The translations under genes and the position numbers were made by a program. The notes beneath the pieces were generated by a model. The model searched no databases and was not told where the DNA came from. It saw nothing but the letters and a program-made list of their open reading frames with translations. From a virus, in IMG/VR virus record IMGVR_UViG_3300017779_004709, positions 27,361-91,360 of that record: 64,000 nt of DNA; one strand, 5' to 3'. Below are positions 43,104 to 51,720 of this stretch, piece by piece (the first letter of the stretch is position 1; every line of letters begins with the position of its first letter).

Positions 43104-43677
43104 AATAGAGGATTTATCATTAGAGATTGCAAATTATTGGACATCATCTAAGATGTTTCAAGAAAACAATACTAATTGTGGGGCTCTGATAGCCTTTGAC
43201 TGGCATGGTGATTGTTTATCTGAAATAAATACTAATATTGATTTACATGATTTAGAAATTGATAATTTTAAATTTCATTCTTTGATATATTTTATTGCTG
43301 AAAATAATTTCAATTATATATTGGGGTTGAGAAATGTTAGATATAAGAATAATCCATCAGAGTCTTGGACTAATAAATTAAAAGAACATTTAAATACAAA
43401 TAGTTTAGATTACGATGAGTATGTGGTTCAACCATGGCCTACATCTATTCCTGAGTTCGATGTTCCTGATAATATTTTTATTTTAAGGTATTCATTTAAT
43501 CCAGATAATAAAATTGATGATTTAGCTGCAAATAATACATTATTCAAAAATTGGATTTTAAAGAGTGATTGGGAAGATAAGTTTATTGAAGAAAGTCCAG
43601 AACTTGAAAAAAAACGAGTTATAGTTTTAGTTAGTGATATTGAAAATTTAGTATTACATAGTGGATATGTCAAATGA
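43096..43677 (+). CDS. Unknown protein, 193 aa
   Basis: ATG 43096 overlaps the previous gene by eight bases; an in-frame ATG at 43087 is possible. Soluble, acidic, with YILGLRNVRYKNNPSESW and a C-terminal RVIVLVSDIENLVLHSGYVK. No known motif recognised. Coupled to the SGNH gene after it by a four-base overlap, so it may work with it. Confidence 0.6.
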   Translation: MVKIEDLSLEIANYWTSSKMFQENNTNCGALIAFDWHGDCLSEINTNIDLHDLEIDNFKFHSLIYFIAENNFNYILGLRNVRYKNNPSESWTNKLKEHLNTNSLDYDEYVVQPWPTSIPEFDVPDNIFILRYSFNPDNKIDDLAANNTLFKNWILKSDWEDKFIEESPELEKKRVIVLVSDIENLVLHSGYVK

Positions 43678-44354
43678 TACTTTATACCATAGGAGATAGT
43701 TGGACATATGGATATGATTTAGAAAATCCAAAAACAGAATGTTATCCATACCTTTTATCACAAAAATTAGGATGTGATTTAATAAACGAGGGTTTACCTG
43801 CAGCATCAAATGATTGGATGTTTAGAAAATCAATCGAGTGGATATTGAAGAATGATATTTCGAAATTAGAATTATTTATAGTTGGATGGTCTTTTCCTTG
43901 GCGACGAGAGGAGAATTTTAGTTTTTATCATGGTGGTGATCCTAAATCTGAAAGGAAAAATTATGGAAATGGACCTGACGGTGAACCTATTTCCAAGTGG
44001 ATTAGTGAGAATTTATTTGATATGAGATTATCATACATAAAAACCTTTACTTATATCTATACATTACAGGAAATATTAAAAAGTAAAAAAATTAATTATT
44101 TGTTCTATTACCCATTAGATAATTTTTTTATTCAAGATGATATGTACGAAAAAACCATCAAATCTGATGTTCATGATATTTATTTACAGATAGATATGGA
44201 TAGATGTGTGGGTCCTGATTTTGATGGTAATCATGTTATTCCATATGAAGAATTGGCTTGGGGTGGAGGTCCACGTAGACATCCAAATAAAAAAGAAACT
44301 GAGTGGTTGGCAGACCAACTATATAAGTTTATAAAGGAAAATTATGGAATTTAA
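43674..44354 (+). CDS. SGNH-hydrolase-like protein, copy 4
   Basis: 226 residues. MILYTIGDSWTYGYDLE keeps the canonical G-D-S nucleophile block, unlike copies 1-3. ECYPYLLSQKLGCDLINEGLPAASNDWMF matches copy 3 closely in layout; LFIVGWSFPWRREE follows; RRHPNKKETEWLADQLY has the final His. Likely esterase or acyl hydrolase; substrate unknown. Confidence 0.68.
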   Translation: MILYTIGDSWTYGYDLENPKTECYPYLLSQKLGCDLINEGLPAASNDWMFRKSIEWILKNDISKLELFIVGWSFPWRREENFSFYHGGDPKSERKNYGNGPDGEPISKWISENLFDMRLSYIKTFTYIYTLQEILKSKKINYLFYYPLDNFFIQDDMYEKTIKSDVHDIYLQIDMDRCVGPDFDGNHVIPYEELAWGGGPRRHPNKKETEWLADQLYKFIKENYGI

Positions 44355-44757
44355 AATTTATGATACTACAAGATTCGACACGAGTGGTTCACTTGATGAT
44401 GTGGTGTTTTTTGTTAGATATGGGTTTGAAGAAAGTGGTTCATCTACAAAAAGTGGAATGTTCAATGAAAACCAACAATTATATTTTAAAGAATTAGATC
44501 CTGTTGATTCAGATAATTTTGTAAACCATAGTAGTGTACACGAATCAGTAGTAAAAGGGTGGATTCAGAATTCTTATGGTAGTAATTGGGGTTCGCTTAC
44601 TTCAAGTATTCAGACCACGATGACGAATGATTTAAATTCAAGGTCATCTTTAAAGCCAACAACCGTTATCTGGTTTTCCACAGGTTCACAGAATTTAAAT
44701 ACTGAATTATTAGAAAGTGGGAGTACGATTCATACATATAATGATCCTTCAATTTAG
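44344..44757 (+). CDS. Unknown protein, 137 aa
   Basis: Ser/Thr-rich, beta-rich sequence with HESVVKGWIQNSYGSNWGSL and PTTVIWFSTGSQNL. No cysteines, no signal peptide. Composition resembles a phage structural or chaperone-like protein, but nothing specific is recognised. Overlaps the SGNH gene by 11 bases. Confidence 0.55.
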   Translation: MEFKIYDTTRFDTSGSLDDVVFFVRYGFEESGSSTKSGMFNENQQLYFKELDPVDSDNFVNHSSVHESVVKGWIQNSYGSNWGSLTSSIQTTMTNDLNSRSSLKPTTVIWFSTGSQNLNTELLESGSTIHTYNDPSI

Positions 44758-44771
44758 AGGCTTTAAATAAT

Positions 44772-45938
44772 ATGGTTAAATTTTACTTTGACTTGAATGG
44801 TTATAGTAAACATAGGGTTTCAGACAAGATAAACAAAATAAAGGTTATTGACCGAAAGAAATTACAAGACGGAATAGATACATTTCAGAAAGAATTAGAT
44901 TGGCCACATATGTGGTCAGTTGATGATGCACAAAAACGATTAGATGATGGTTGGTGGTTTTATGTAATAGAGATAAATGATAAATATGTCGGATGGTCTT
45001 GGTTTGATATTAATACAAAAAAATTTTGTAATTTGTATGTTCATAAAGATTTAAGAGATGGTGGTTTAGGTAAAGATTTAGTTTATGTAAGATTAAACGA
45101 ATGTAAGAATCAAGGTGTTGAAAAAGTTTGGATGGAAGTCGATGAATGGAATGTACCTATTCAAAAAATTGGACAAGAACTTGGTTGGACACCAAAGATA
45201 CATTACACTTTTTGGACAGGTGGTTTTGATTCAACCTATTTAATATGCAAATTATTAATAGATAACAAAATTGTTCAACCTATTTATATTGATGATGGAG
45301 TAAATCATGGTGGATACCATTCAAATCCATTATCGGTACAACGAGGTGATAATTCTTATCCAAGACAATCAACCGATATAGAAAAGGATAGGATAGATTG
45401 GTTAGAAAACAAGATACATGAAATCATACCAAATTCTAAAGATTTGTTATTACCATTGATGATTGTAGATAATCCTATAAAAGAGGATAACCACATAAGT
45501 GATGTTATAAAAAAATACAATGAATGGATACCTGAACCATTATTTAAGGATAAAAATGGTAATCCACATTGGTTAGAAGTTCAGGCAGACATACTAACGA
45601 GATTCCAAAAGGAATTTGGTATGGAAGTTTATTACTCTAACGACCACATTGATGGAGAGGTTTGGGAAGCTTTAGATGACGCCATAGAGGATGGAAAGTT
45701 AGATGTGGATAAGTTATCGGATGAGTATAAAGAATTTGAAATATTTAGTGGATTCAATCAACCATTGAGAACCACCAATAAAGAAGAAATGTTAGAGGAT
45801 TCAAAACTACATGGATTTGATGAGTTGTTGTATTACACTTGGACTTGTTGGTATCCAAAAGATGATGAACCTTGTAATGAATGTAAAATGTGTAAGGAGA
45901 GAATAATAGAATGTCGGAACATTGGGGATACCATTTAG
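44772..45938 (+). CDS. GNAT acetyltransferase fused to QueC-like PP-loop ATPase
   Basis: 388 residues in two domains. Residues 1-~140 are GNAT-like (FCNLYVHKDLRDGGLGKDLVYV is the acetyl-CoA loop). From about 144 a PP-loop ATPase begins: YTFWTGGFDSTYLICKLL (TGGFDS at 149-154, equivalent to SGGxDS). The C-terminal CNECKMCKER with an earlier Cys (TCWYP) matches the zinc site of QueC, the enzyme that makes 7-cyano-7-deazaguanine. Other queuosine-pathway genes were not recognised here, so DNA deazapurine modification is only a possibility. The fusion is unusual. Confidence 0.72.
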   Translation: MVKFYFDLNGYSKHRVSDKINKIKVIDRKKLQDGIDTFQKELDWPHMWSVDDAQKRLDDGWWFYVIEINDKYVGWSWFDINTKKFCNLYVHKDLRDGGLGKDLVYVRLNECKNQGVEKVWMEVDEWNVPIQKIGQELGWTPKIHYTFWTGGFDSTYLICKLLIDNKIVQPIYIDDGVNHGGYHSNPLSVQRGDNSYPRQSTDIEKDRIDWLENKIHEIIPNSKDLLLPLMIVDNPIKEDNHISDVIKKYNEWIPEPLFKDKNGNPHWLEVQADILTRFQKEFGMEVYYSNDHIDGEVWEALDDAIEDGKLDVDKLSDEYKEFEIFSGFNQPLRTTNKEEMLEDSKLHGFDELLYYTWTCWYPKDDEPCNECKMCKERIIECRNIGDTI

Positions 45939-46276
45939 TACTTGATTGTAAAAATGGAAGAAAATTAAACGAAGATTCTGAAGAAGATATAAGAGTTTTC
46001 ATTAAAGAACTTGTGGATAAAATTGATATGGTGGCTTATGGTGAACCAAATATAGCTTATCTACCAACACCAAGTAGACCTGAGTGTTCAGGATGGTCGG
46101 TGGTTCAGTTAATCTATACGAGTAGTATTACCTGTCATTTCGCCGATGATAGTGGAGATTTTTATTTAGATGTTTTTTCGTGTAAAAAATTTGAAAAAGA
46201 CATAGTTATAGAATATGTGAAGCAATATTTTTCACCTTTTAGGGTGAAAGAGAAATACTTATTAAGACAATCGTAA
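45911..46276 (+). CDS. S-adenosylmethionine decarboxylase-like protein (phage SpeD type)
   Basis: 121 residues. HWGYHLVLDCKNG, IDMVAYGEP and YLDVFSCKKFEKDIVIEYVKQYFSPFRVKEKYL follow the small AdoMet decarboxylase pattern known in marine T4-like phages. These enzymes self-cleave before a Ser to form a pyruvoyl group; here the site reads YTSSITCHF (S71/S72), without the Glu of the bacterial ESH motif. Activity is therefore uncertain, but the family call is good. Would feed polyamine synthesis. Overlaps the QueC-like gene by 28 bases. Confidence 0.75.
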   Translation: MSEHWGYHLVLDCKNGRKLNEDSEEDIRVFIKELVDKIDMVAYGEPNIAYLPTPSRPECSGWSVVQLIYTSSITCHFADDSGDFYLDVFSCKKFEKDIVIEYVKQYFSPFRVKEKYLLRQS

Positions 46277-46297
46277 AGAAACAAAGGAGATACGAAA

Positions 46298-47170
46298 ATG
46301 AAAAGGTTATTATTGATATTAGGAATGGTTTCAGTTCTAACAGCTCAAACGGCAACAATCAAAAATAGTATAATTGGATATACCACTATTAATGAGAAAT
46401 ATGATCCAGAAGGTAGTGATGATAGAAATGGTGATGAATATGACACTGCTATTTCTTTTGACAAACCATATCTTTGGTCATTCATTAAAAGTGATGATTC
46501 AAAATGGATGGCATCCATCTTCGTAGACGCACCTTGGGCAAGAGGTAGTGTTTATGTTGAGGAGTTATTCTATAAACCATATAGTGATAAGTTCACAGTT
46601 GGTTTAGGACGACAAGCAATTCCATTTGGTTCTAATGTTCCATACTTGGATTTAACAAGGGGTGATAAATTTACCTATCAAACACCAACACCTAACGATG
46701 TTGGTTTGTTATATTTCGGAGATGGTATTAGTGTTTATGGTGGAGTTGGTAATTGGTTTATCGAAACCTATCACGGAAACGATATAGAAAATGGATTCGA
46801 GGAATACACAGCAGGTCGTGTGAGTTACGAGTTTGGTGACCACTTTGTTGGTGTATCAGCCGATAACGAAAACAGACAGGCACTTGATATAAGTGGATAT
46901 AGTGAGTTCGTGGATTATGTTACAGAATTTAGAGAAGATTACCAATGGGGAAGAGCCGTTGTTAGACTACCTAATATGTGGCATCTAAAAGGTTTAGGAC
47001 TAATTGGTGGTTTGGAAAGAACCGAAGATGAAACACAGGCACTTTATGGTGTTGTGTATCAGTATGGAGAACCCAATCAATTTGTTTCCGCTGAATTAAG
47101 TGGAGAAGGTGATTTGAGGGTTAAGTTGTATTATGGTTTTAACTTAAAGATAGGAAATAAAAATGACTAA
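46298..47170 (+). CDS. Outer-membrane beta-barrel (porin-like) protein
   Basis: 290 residues. A Sec signal peptide is clear: MKR, hydrophobic LLLILGMVSVLTA, then QTAT. The rest alternates polar and aromatic residues in strands (FVGVSADNENRQALDISGYSE, GKLYYGF-like endings) and finishes with YYGFNLKIG, typical of barrel proteins. It appears to be a host-type outer-membrane protein carried by the phage. It could alter permeability or block superinfection (inference). AAAGGAG precedes the ATG. Followed by a membrane transporter with eight bases overlap. Confidence 0.72.
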   Translation: MKRLLLILGMVSVLTAQTATIKNSIIGYTTINEKYDPEGSDDRNGDEYDTAISFDKPYLWSFIKSDDSKWMASIFVDAPWARGSVYVEELFYKPYSDKFTVGLGRQAIPFGSNVPYLDLTRGDKFTYQTPTPNDVGLLYFGDGISVYGGVGNWFIETYHGNDIENGFEEYTAGRVSYEFGDHFVGVSADNENRQALDISGYSEFVDYVTEFREDYQWGRAVVRLPNMWHLKGLGLIGGLERTEDETQALYGVVYQYGEPNQFVSAELSGEGDLRVKLYYGFNLKIGNKND

Positions 47171-48071
47171 ATTTTTAAAAGGATTTTTAGCAATAACAGC
47201 TGCAGTATTCGCTTGGTCAACCCTTGAGGTTACTGGTAGTTTTATATTCGCTGAAGGAGCAGGACCCGTATCGGTATTGTCGGTTAGATTTCTAATTGCC
47301 ACATTATTGTTTGCTGGGGTAATGTTATGGAAAAAACAAACAACAGGTGAAAATCTATTCGCCGTGGAAAAGGAAGATAGGAAGAAATTTCTATTAAATG
47401 GTGTAATATTGGCAGCACACTTGTTAGTGTATTGGTTCGCTTGGGAACTACTCGACCCGAACCTACCTGTAATTTACGCACTATTCTATATATATCCATT
47501 TATATTGTGTTTGATTTCCATATTTTACTATGGAGAGAAGTTCAGTAAAAATAGAAAACTCGCATTAGGATTGGGAACTCTTGGTTGTGCGTTCGCTATT
47601 GAACTGATACCAGCATTCTCACTTGAAGCCCTAAACACCAAAGGTGTATTATTGGGTGTGGCAGCTGGATTATCTTGGGTAGCATACTTGTTAGTAGGAC
47701 AGGATATAATGAGAAAATATAAACCACTTACGATTGTATTTTATGACTTTCTACAAGTGTTTGTTTATGTTTCATTATTCCAATCACCCATGACAACACT
47801 TTCAGAGGTAACATTTAACGGATTACTGGCAATCGCTTACATTTCAGTAGTGGCAAGTTTTATTGCTTATCTATGTTATTGGATAGCAGTTAAGAATATT
47901 GGAGCAACCAATACAGGAATTGCTGAATTGGGAACACCGATATTTGGAGTAACACTCGGTTATTTTTTCTTAGCTATGTCACCATCATTGTGGCAGATAG
48001 CTGGACTTGTGATGATTTCAAGTGGATTGTACCTAATCTACAATGAAAAACAAGTCGTATATGATCAATGA
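47163..48071 (+). CDS. EamA/DMT-family inner-membrane transporter
   Basis: 302 residues with about ten hydrophobic helices. AVFAWSTLEVTGSFIF, ALFYIYPFILCLISIF, AAGLSWVAYLLVG and ASFIAYLCYWIAVKNIGATNTGIAELGTPIFGV are the two EamA repeats (the internal duplication of the family). These carriers export metabolites or take up small solutes. Complete, so probably functional. A transporter is rare in phages. With the barrel protein before it, it forms an envelope pair that may move the same compound (inference). Confidence 0.88.
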   Translation: MTKFLKGFLAITAAVFAWSTLEVTGSFIFAEGAGPVSVLSVRFLIATLLFAGVMLWKKQTTGENLFAVEKEDRKKFLLNGVILAAHLLVYWFAWELLDPNLPVIYALFYIYPFILCLISIFYYGEKFSKNRKLALGLGTLGCAFAIELIPAFSLEALNTKGVLLGVAAGLSWVAYLLVGQDIMRKYKPLTIVFYDFLQVFVYVSLFQSPMTTLSEVTFNGLLAIAYISVVASFIAYLCYWIAVKNIGATNTGIAELGTPIFGVTLGYFFLAMSPSLWQIAGLVMISSGLYLIYNEKQVVYDQ

Positions 48072-48777
48072 TGATCTTCTAATTGATTTAGATGATTATT
48101 TAGACTTATCTAACTTTAGTTTATGTACTAAAGATTTTAAAGATAAGTTTCATTTAATACCTGATGAATCTAAAAGTGTTGGTTATTTTACACCAGATTC
48201 ATCTATTGAAGATCCTGTTGATTCCAAAACTATAATGTTAAGGGTTTTAAAGGATAAAGATGATTGGAAAGATTGGGGGCTAATTGATAAAGAAGAAAAG
48301 TGGAAAGATGGCCCCCTCTATGAGTTATTCCCAAATATCAAAAAATTTATTTCCACACTACCATTTAAATCTATTGGTAGGGTGTTCATCAGTTTTACCC
48401 AAAATAAAACTAATATAGCACCACACGCTGGATTCATACCAAATCATCCAAAAACACCACCTTGGAGACAAGAATATCTTTGGTTTAGTCTTATTGGTGG
48501 AAAAAGGATGTGGGTGACAGATTGGGAAAGTACTTTAGAATTTTATAAAAATGGTTTTGTGGTAGAAGATAGATTTCCTATGATTTATTCTAAAGAAATA
48601 TCTTGTAGATTTAATCCAGTTATGTTACATGGTGTAGAGTGTGGAGAAGATTTTTCTGCAAGTCTTAGAGTGGATGGGGAATATACTGAAGATTTTAGAG
48701 AAATTGTTCTTGGAGATAGAGAATGGAAAACTACATTTGAGTTTGTAGATGAGGTAGGATATTTTGATGGATTCTGA
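48061..48777 (+). CDS. Aspartyl/asparaginyl hydroxylase-like protein, copy 1 (metal Asp missing)
   Basis: 238 residues from ATG 48061, chosen by alignment with the paralogue at 51707. Double-stranded beta-helix pattern: IAPHAGFIPN (H122, but G124 where Asp or Glu binds iron), WRQEYLWFSLIGGKRMW, MLHGVECGE (H190) and SLRVDGEY (R203, 2-oxoglutarate arginine). The copy at 51707 keeps H-x-D. Family members with H-x-G are known to bind iron with two His only, so activity is not excluded. Overlaps neighbours by 11 bases each. Confidence 0.65.
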   Translation: MINDDLLIDLDDYLDLSNFSLCTKDFKDKFHLIPDESKSVGYFTPDSSIEDPVDSKTIMLRVLKDKDDWKDWGLIDKEEKWKDGPLYELFPNIKKFISTLPFKSIGRVFISFTQNKTNIAPHAGFIPNHPKTPPWRQEYLWFSLIGGKRMWVTDWESTLEFYKNGFVVEDRFPMIYSKEISCRFNPVMLHGVECGEDFSASLRVDGEYTEDFREIVLGDREWKTTFEFVDEVGYFDGF

Positions 48778-49267
48778 TGTAAAATATATCTTAGATTGGT
48801 ATAAAAATAAGATATGGTCAAAACCATCCTTATCTAAAATATGTGATGGAATTGGAATGGTTGCCATTCGTGATATACCAAAAGGAACAAGTATATTCGA
48901 TTTGGCAGACAGAAGTGTTTATGGTTGGATACCTTGGAGTGAGGCAAAATCAATTCCAAGAGAGGTCTTGGAATGGGTATTGGAATGTCAACCACAAGTT
49001 GGTGACCAAGTTATTGATGTTCCAAAATTACACGAAGAATTTTTCAACGACAAACACGAATCTATGTTTGGATATACACAACAAGGAATGAATTGGCAAA
49101 CAACTTGGTATTATGTCAATCATTCATCAGATAAACCTAATGTAGCAGCACATTCTACTGGTCATCCAAGAGTTCAAAAGTATATTACCCTTAGAGATAT
49201 TTATAAAGGGGAAGAAATATTAGAGGATTATAATGGATACACAAAAGAATGGAAATTAGATATTTAG
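48767..49267 (+). CDS. SET-domain protein (lysine methyltransferase-like)
   Basis: 166 residues from ATG 48767 with AGGAT upstream. GIGMVAIRDIPKGTSIFDL is the SET-N start, WYYVNHSSDKPNVAAHS holds the NHS motif (118-120) that lines the SAM site, and YITLRDIYKGEEILEDYNGY ends the core with the EDYN (EExxxDY) motif. Length suits a minimal SET domain without pre- or post-SET. SET enzymes methylate protein lysines. Very unusual for a phage; target unknown. Confidence 0.82.
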   Translation: MDSDVKYILDWYKNKIWSKPSLSKICDGIGMVAIRDIPKGTSIFDLADRSVYGWIPWSEAKSIPREVLEWVLECQPQVGDQVIDVPKLHEEFFNDKHESMFGYTQQGMNWQTTWYYVNHSSDKPNVAAHSTGHPRVQKYITLRDIYKGEEILEDYNGYTKEWKLDI

Positions 49268-50088
49268 ATTTAGGTTCAGTTTCACCTGAAATATACACAT
49301 CTCTTTGGGAATACGATAATGTCGTTGAGATCAAAGAACCCACCTTAATAAAATTTTCAACAAATAGAACCTTAATTCAATTTTGGCAAGGCCCTTATTG
49401 GGATGAAGTTGCTCAGACTTGGAAAAACGACCATACGGATTTGAGTAACTTTTATAATGCCAAGATATTAGAAGGAATTCCAAAGTGTAGGTGTTACATA
49501 CCTATCGAAATCAATTATAGTGCTGAGATAGCATATTATATAGCAAGTAAACACGGAACTGATTTTATCTTATATCTACCCGATATGGATGTACTTTCTG
49601 AAAAACATAAACGACAGGAAATAGATGCTATATTTCAAAATATTATGGTTGAGGTTTTATCAGATAGAAGTATTGATTCTAAAATTGATGGTAATGATGT
49701 ATTGTATAAACACAACAATAAGTACAAAAAGTTTTCAGGTTCATTATATAGACCTGCTCTAAATGGGTTTGGTTATATTGATAATGGTATAACCTACAAG
49801 TTTGATTCTGAACTGGCTAACAAGTTAAGGGGTATTACTAATGATGTGGATATTAAGAAATTTGATGTCAAGGATGTTTCTGATGTTGTAGGTGGATTGT
49901 GGGAAATTGATTCTACCATAGATAAGAATGATTTGGATTTTGAAGTAATTGATAGGTTGTGTTATAAATTGGGATATACTTTACGACATGACAATTTTGA
50001 TGAAGAAGATTTATTATTTGAGAGAGGACATAAGAGAATGACAGATAAAGACTGGTATTTGTATGGAAATAATGATGGATTTACCTAA
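49249..50088 (+). CDS. Lipoate-protein ligase-like protein (weak call)
   Basis: 279 residues. NDVLYKHNNKYKKFSGSLYRPALNG then YIDNGITYKFDSELANKLRG resembles the lysine-binding and C-terminal strands of LplA-type ligases (DIxxxGKKxxG...), and TLIQFWQGPYWDEV may correspond to the N-terminal ligand loop. The match is by pattern only. If right, it would attach lipoate or biotin-like acids to a protein. Overlaps the SET gene by 19 bases. Confidence 0.5.
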   Translation: MEIRYLDLGSVSPEIYTSLWEYDNVVEIKEPTLIKFSTNRTLIQFWQGPYWDEVAQTWKNDHTDLSNFYNAKILEGIPKCRCYIPIEINYSAEIAYYIASKHGTDFILYLPDMDVLSEKHKRQEIDAIFQNIMVEVLSDRSIDSKIDGNDVLYKHNNKYKKFSGSLYRPALNGFGYIDNGITYKFDSELANKLRGITNDVDIKKFDVKDVSDVVGGLWEIDSTIDKNDLDFEVIDRLCYKLGYTLRHDNFDEEDLLFERGHKRMTDKDWYLYGNNDGFT

Positions 50089-51130
50089 GAGTTGTAATTT
50101 TGGTCGTGTTTATGGTAGACTAACTACTGATGGTGAGTATAAAATTTGCTGTGGTAATGTGCCATCATCTGGTAATTATCACACGGATGGTAAATTTGTA
50201 GATTATTGGAAATCAGACAAATTAAATAATTTACTTATTCGATTACGAGATAATCTTGACGAGATGAATGAGACTTGGGCAGGGAGTAGTTGTAATCATT
50301 GTCCTCATTCTGTAATTAATGAAAAACTTCATAATGGTGAAATGACCATTCCAAACTCACCAATTACTTTCAACATAGATGTTATTAATATGTGTGACCA
50401 TAGATGTAACTTTTGTTGGCATTGGTCATACGATATGATAGACGATAAGGCACAATTCGATGGGTGGAAAGATTGGGCTAAAGAGAAAATAGATTTTCAA
50501 ATATTCAGGGATACCGTAGATGGTTTAGTAGAACTTGGTAATTGTGAGGAGATTCAAATTGGTGGTGGTGGAGAACCATTACTACATCCGAATATACACG
50601 AGATGATTGGATATGTCAAGGAAAATAATCTCTCCTGTAAATTAATCACCAATTTTTGTCAGATAACAGAAGAACAACTTGATAATTTAATTGAAGTAGG
50701 ACTTGATGATATCTTAATTAATATATCGGCTGGAACACGAGAGACCTACTGTGAGACAAGACGTGTACAGTCAAAAGTATGGGATAAATTGATGTCTAAC
50801 ATAGAGCATATAATTAAAAATAGAACAACAGATGTTCCAAGAGTTACTTTAAAGAGTGTAATTAATAGCGAAAATATTCACGAAGTCAGTCACATGATAG
50901 ATTTGGGAGTGACACTTGAAGTTGATGTCGTGGCTCTGAGATTCTTTCAAGAAGATGGTGTATATAAATCCAATAATAAAATTGTTAGTGGGGAGCAACA
51001 AATACAATTTAATAGAGTACTTAAAGAAAAGATATCTGAATATGGATATGAAGAATTCAACGATGATACTGCATTCAAATATAATTACAAATCACCGAAT
51101 GTCAAAACACTATTACTTGGGGATGTTTGA
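50075..51130 (+). CDS. Radical SAM enzyme with N-terminal SPASM-like domain, copy 2
   Basis: 351 residues from ATG 50075, placed by comparison with the copy at 40742 (alternatives ATG 50072 and 50063). SPASM-like part: C7, CC at 25-26 in YKICCGNVPSSGNY, YWKSDKLNNLLIRL, and SSCNHCPHS (C73, C76). Radical SAM core: CDHRCNFCWHWSYD (C107, C111, C114) and IQIGGGGEPLLHPN. The two copies share WSYD and the KDWAK stretch but have diverged throughout, so the duplication is old. Substrate unknown. Confidence 0.82.
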   Translation: MDLPKSCNFGRVYGRLTTDGEYKICCGNVPSSGNYHTDGKFVDYWKSDKLNNLLIRLRDNLDEMNETWAGSSCNHCPHSVINEKLHNGEMTIPNSPITFNIDVINMCDHRCNFCWHWSYDMIDDKAQFDGWKDWAKEKIDFQIFRDTVDGLVELGNCEEIQIGGGGEPLLHPNIHEMIGYVKENNLSCKLITNFCQITEEQLDNLIEVGLDDILINISAGTRETYCETRRVQSKVWDKLMSNIEHIIKNRTTDVPRVTLKSVINSENIHEVSHMIDLGVTLEVDVVALRFFQEDGVYKSNNKIVSGEQQIQFNRVLKEKISEYGYEEFNDDTAFKYNYKSPNVKTLLLGDV

Positions 51131-51720
51131 TGAAAATATTTGAAATAGGTGTTGCTAAAACAGGAACAACTTCACTTGGTAGGGCATATGAGATTTTAGG
51201 ATTTAAACACAAGGATGAGGATCCAGATTTATATTTAAAATTTATTGAGAATTATGATTATGAAGTATTGTTTGAGGAGATTGACAAGTATGATGCATTC
51301 CAAGATGGTCCTTGGCACAACAAGGATGTGGATTATAGAGTACTTGATGAAAAATATCCTAATAGTAAATTTATAATTTTAGAAAGAGATGATGAGAGTT
51401 GGATAGGGAGTAACGAAAGATTCTATTCACCAAAATATCATAAGGATTGGACACCAGATCCAATAAGGGAATATTCATTTTTAATAGATGAAAGATGGAT
51501 ACACGATAGGGAGAATATTATCAATGAAAAATTAGACTATAAGCACTCTAAATATCACGAAATAAATACCTATTTTAAAAACAGACCAAATGATTTATTG
51601 GTAATGAATATATGTGAAGGAGATGGATGGGAAGTGTTGTGTCCGTTTTTAGGTAAAGGTATACCTGATGTTCCGTTTCCAAAATTAAATGTATATGGAG
51701 AGAATGATGAGTCTAATTGA
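51130..51720 (+). CDS. Sulfotransferase-family protein
   Basis: 196 residues from ATG 51130. MKIFEIGVAKTGTTSLGRAYEILG contains the 5'-phosphosulfate loop (KTGTTS), and KYPNSKFIILERDDESW the 3'-phosphate region (R..SW). These match the Sulfotransfer_4/5 group that uses PAPS to sulfate sugars or amines. Small but with both PAPS motifs. Coupled to the radical SAM gene by a one-base overlap. Substrate unknown; a glycan is likely from context. Confidence 0.78.
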   Translation: MKIFEIGVAKTGTTSLGRAYEILGFKHKDEDPDLYLKFIENYDYEVLFEEIDKYDAFQDGPWHNKDVDYRVLDEKYPNSKFIILERDDESWIGSNERFYSPKYHKDWTPDPIREYSFLIDERWIHDRENIINEKLDYKHSKYHEINTYFKNRPNDLLVMNICEGDGWEVLCPFLGKGIPDVPFPKLNVYGENDESN

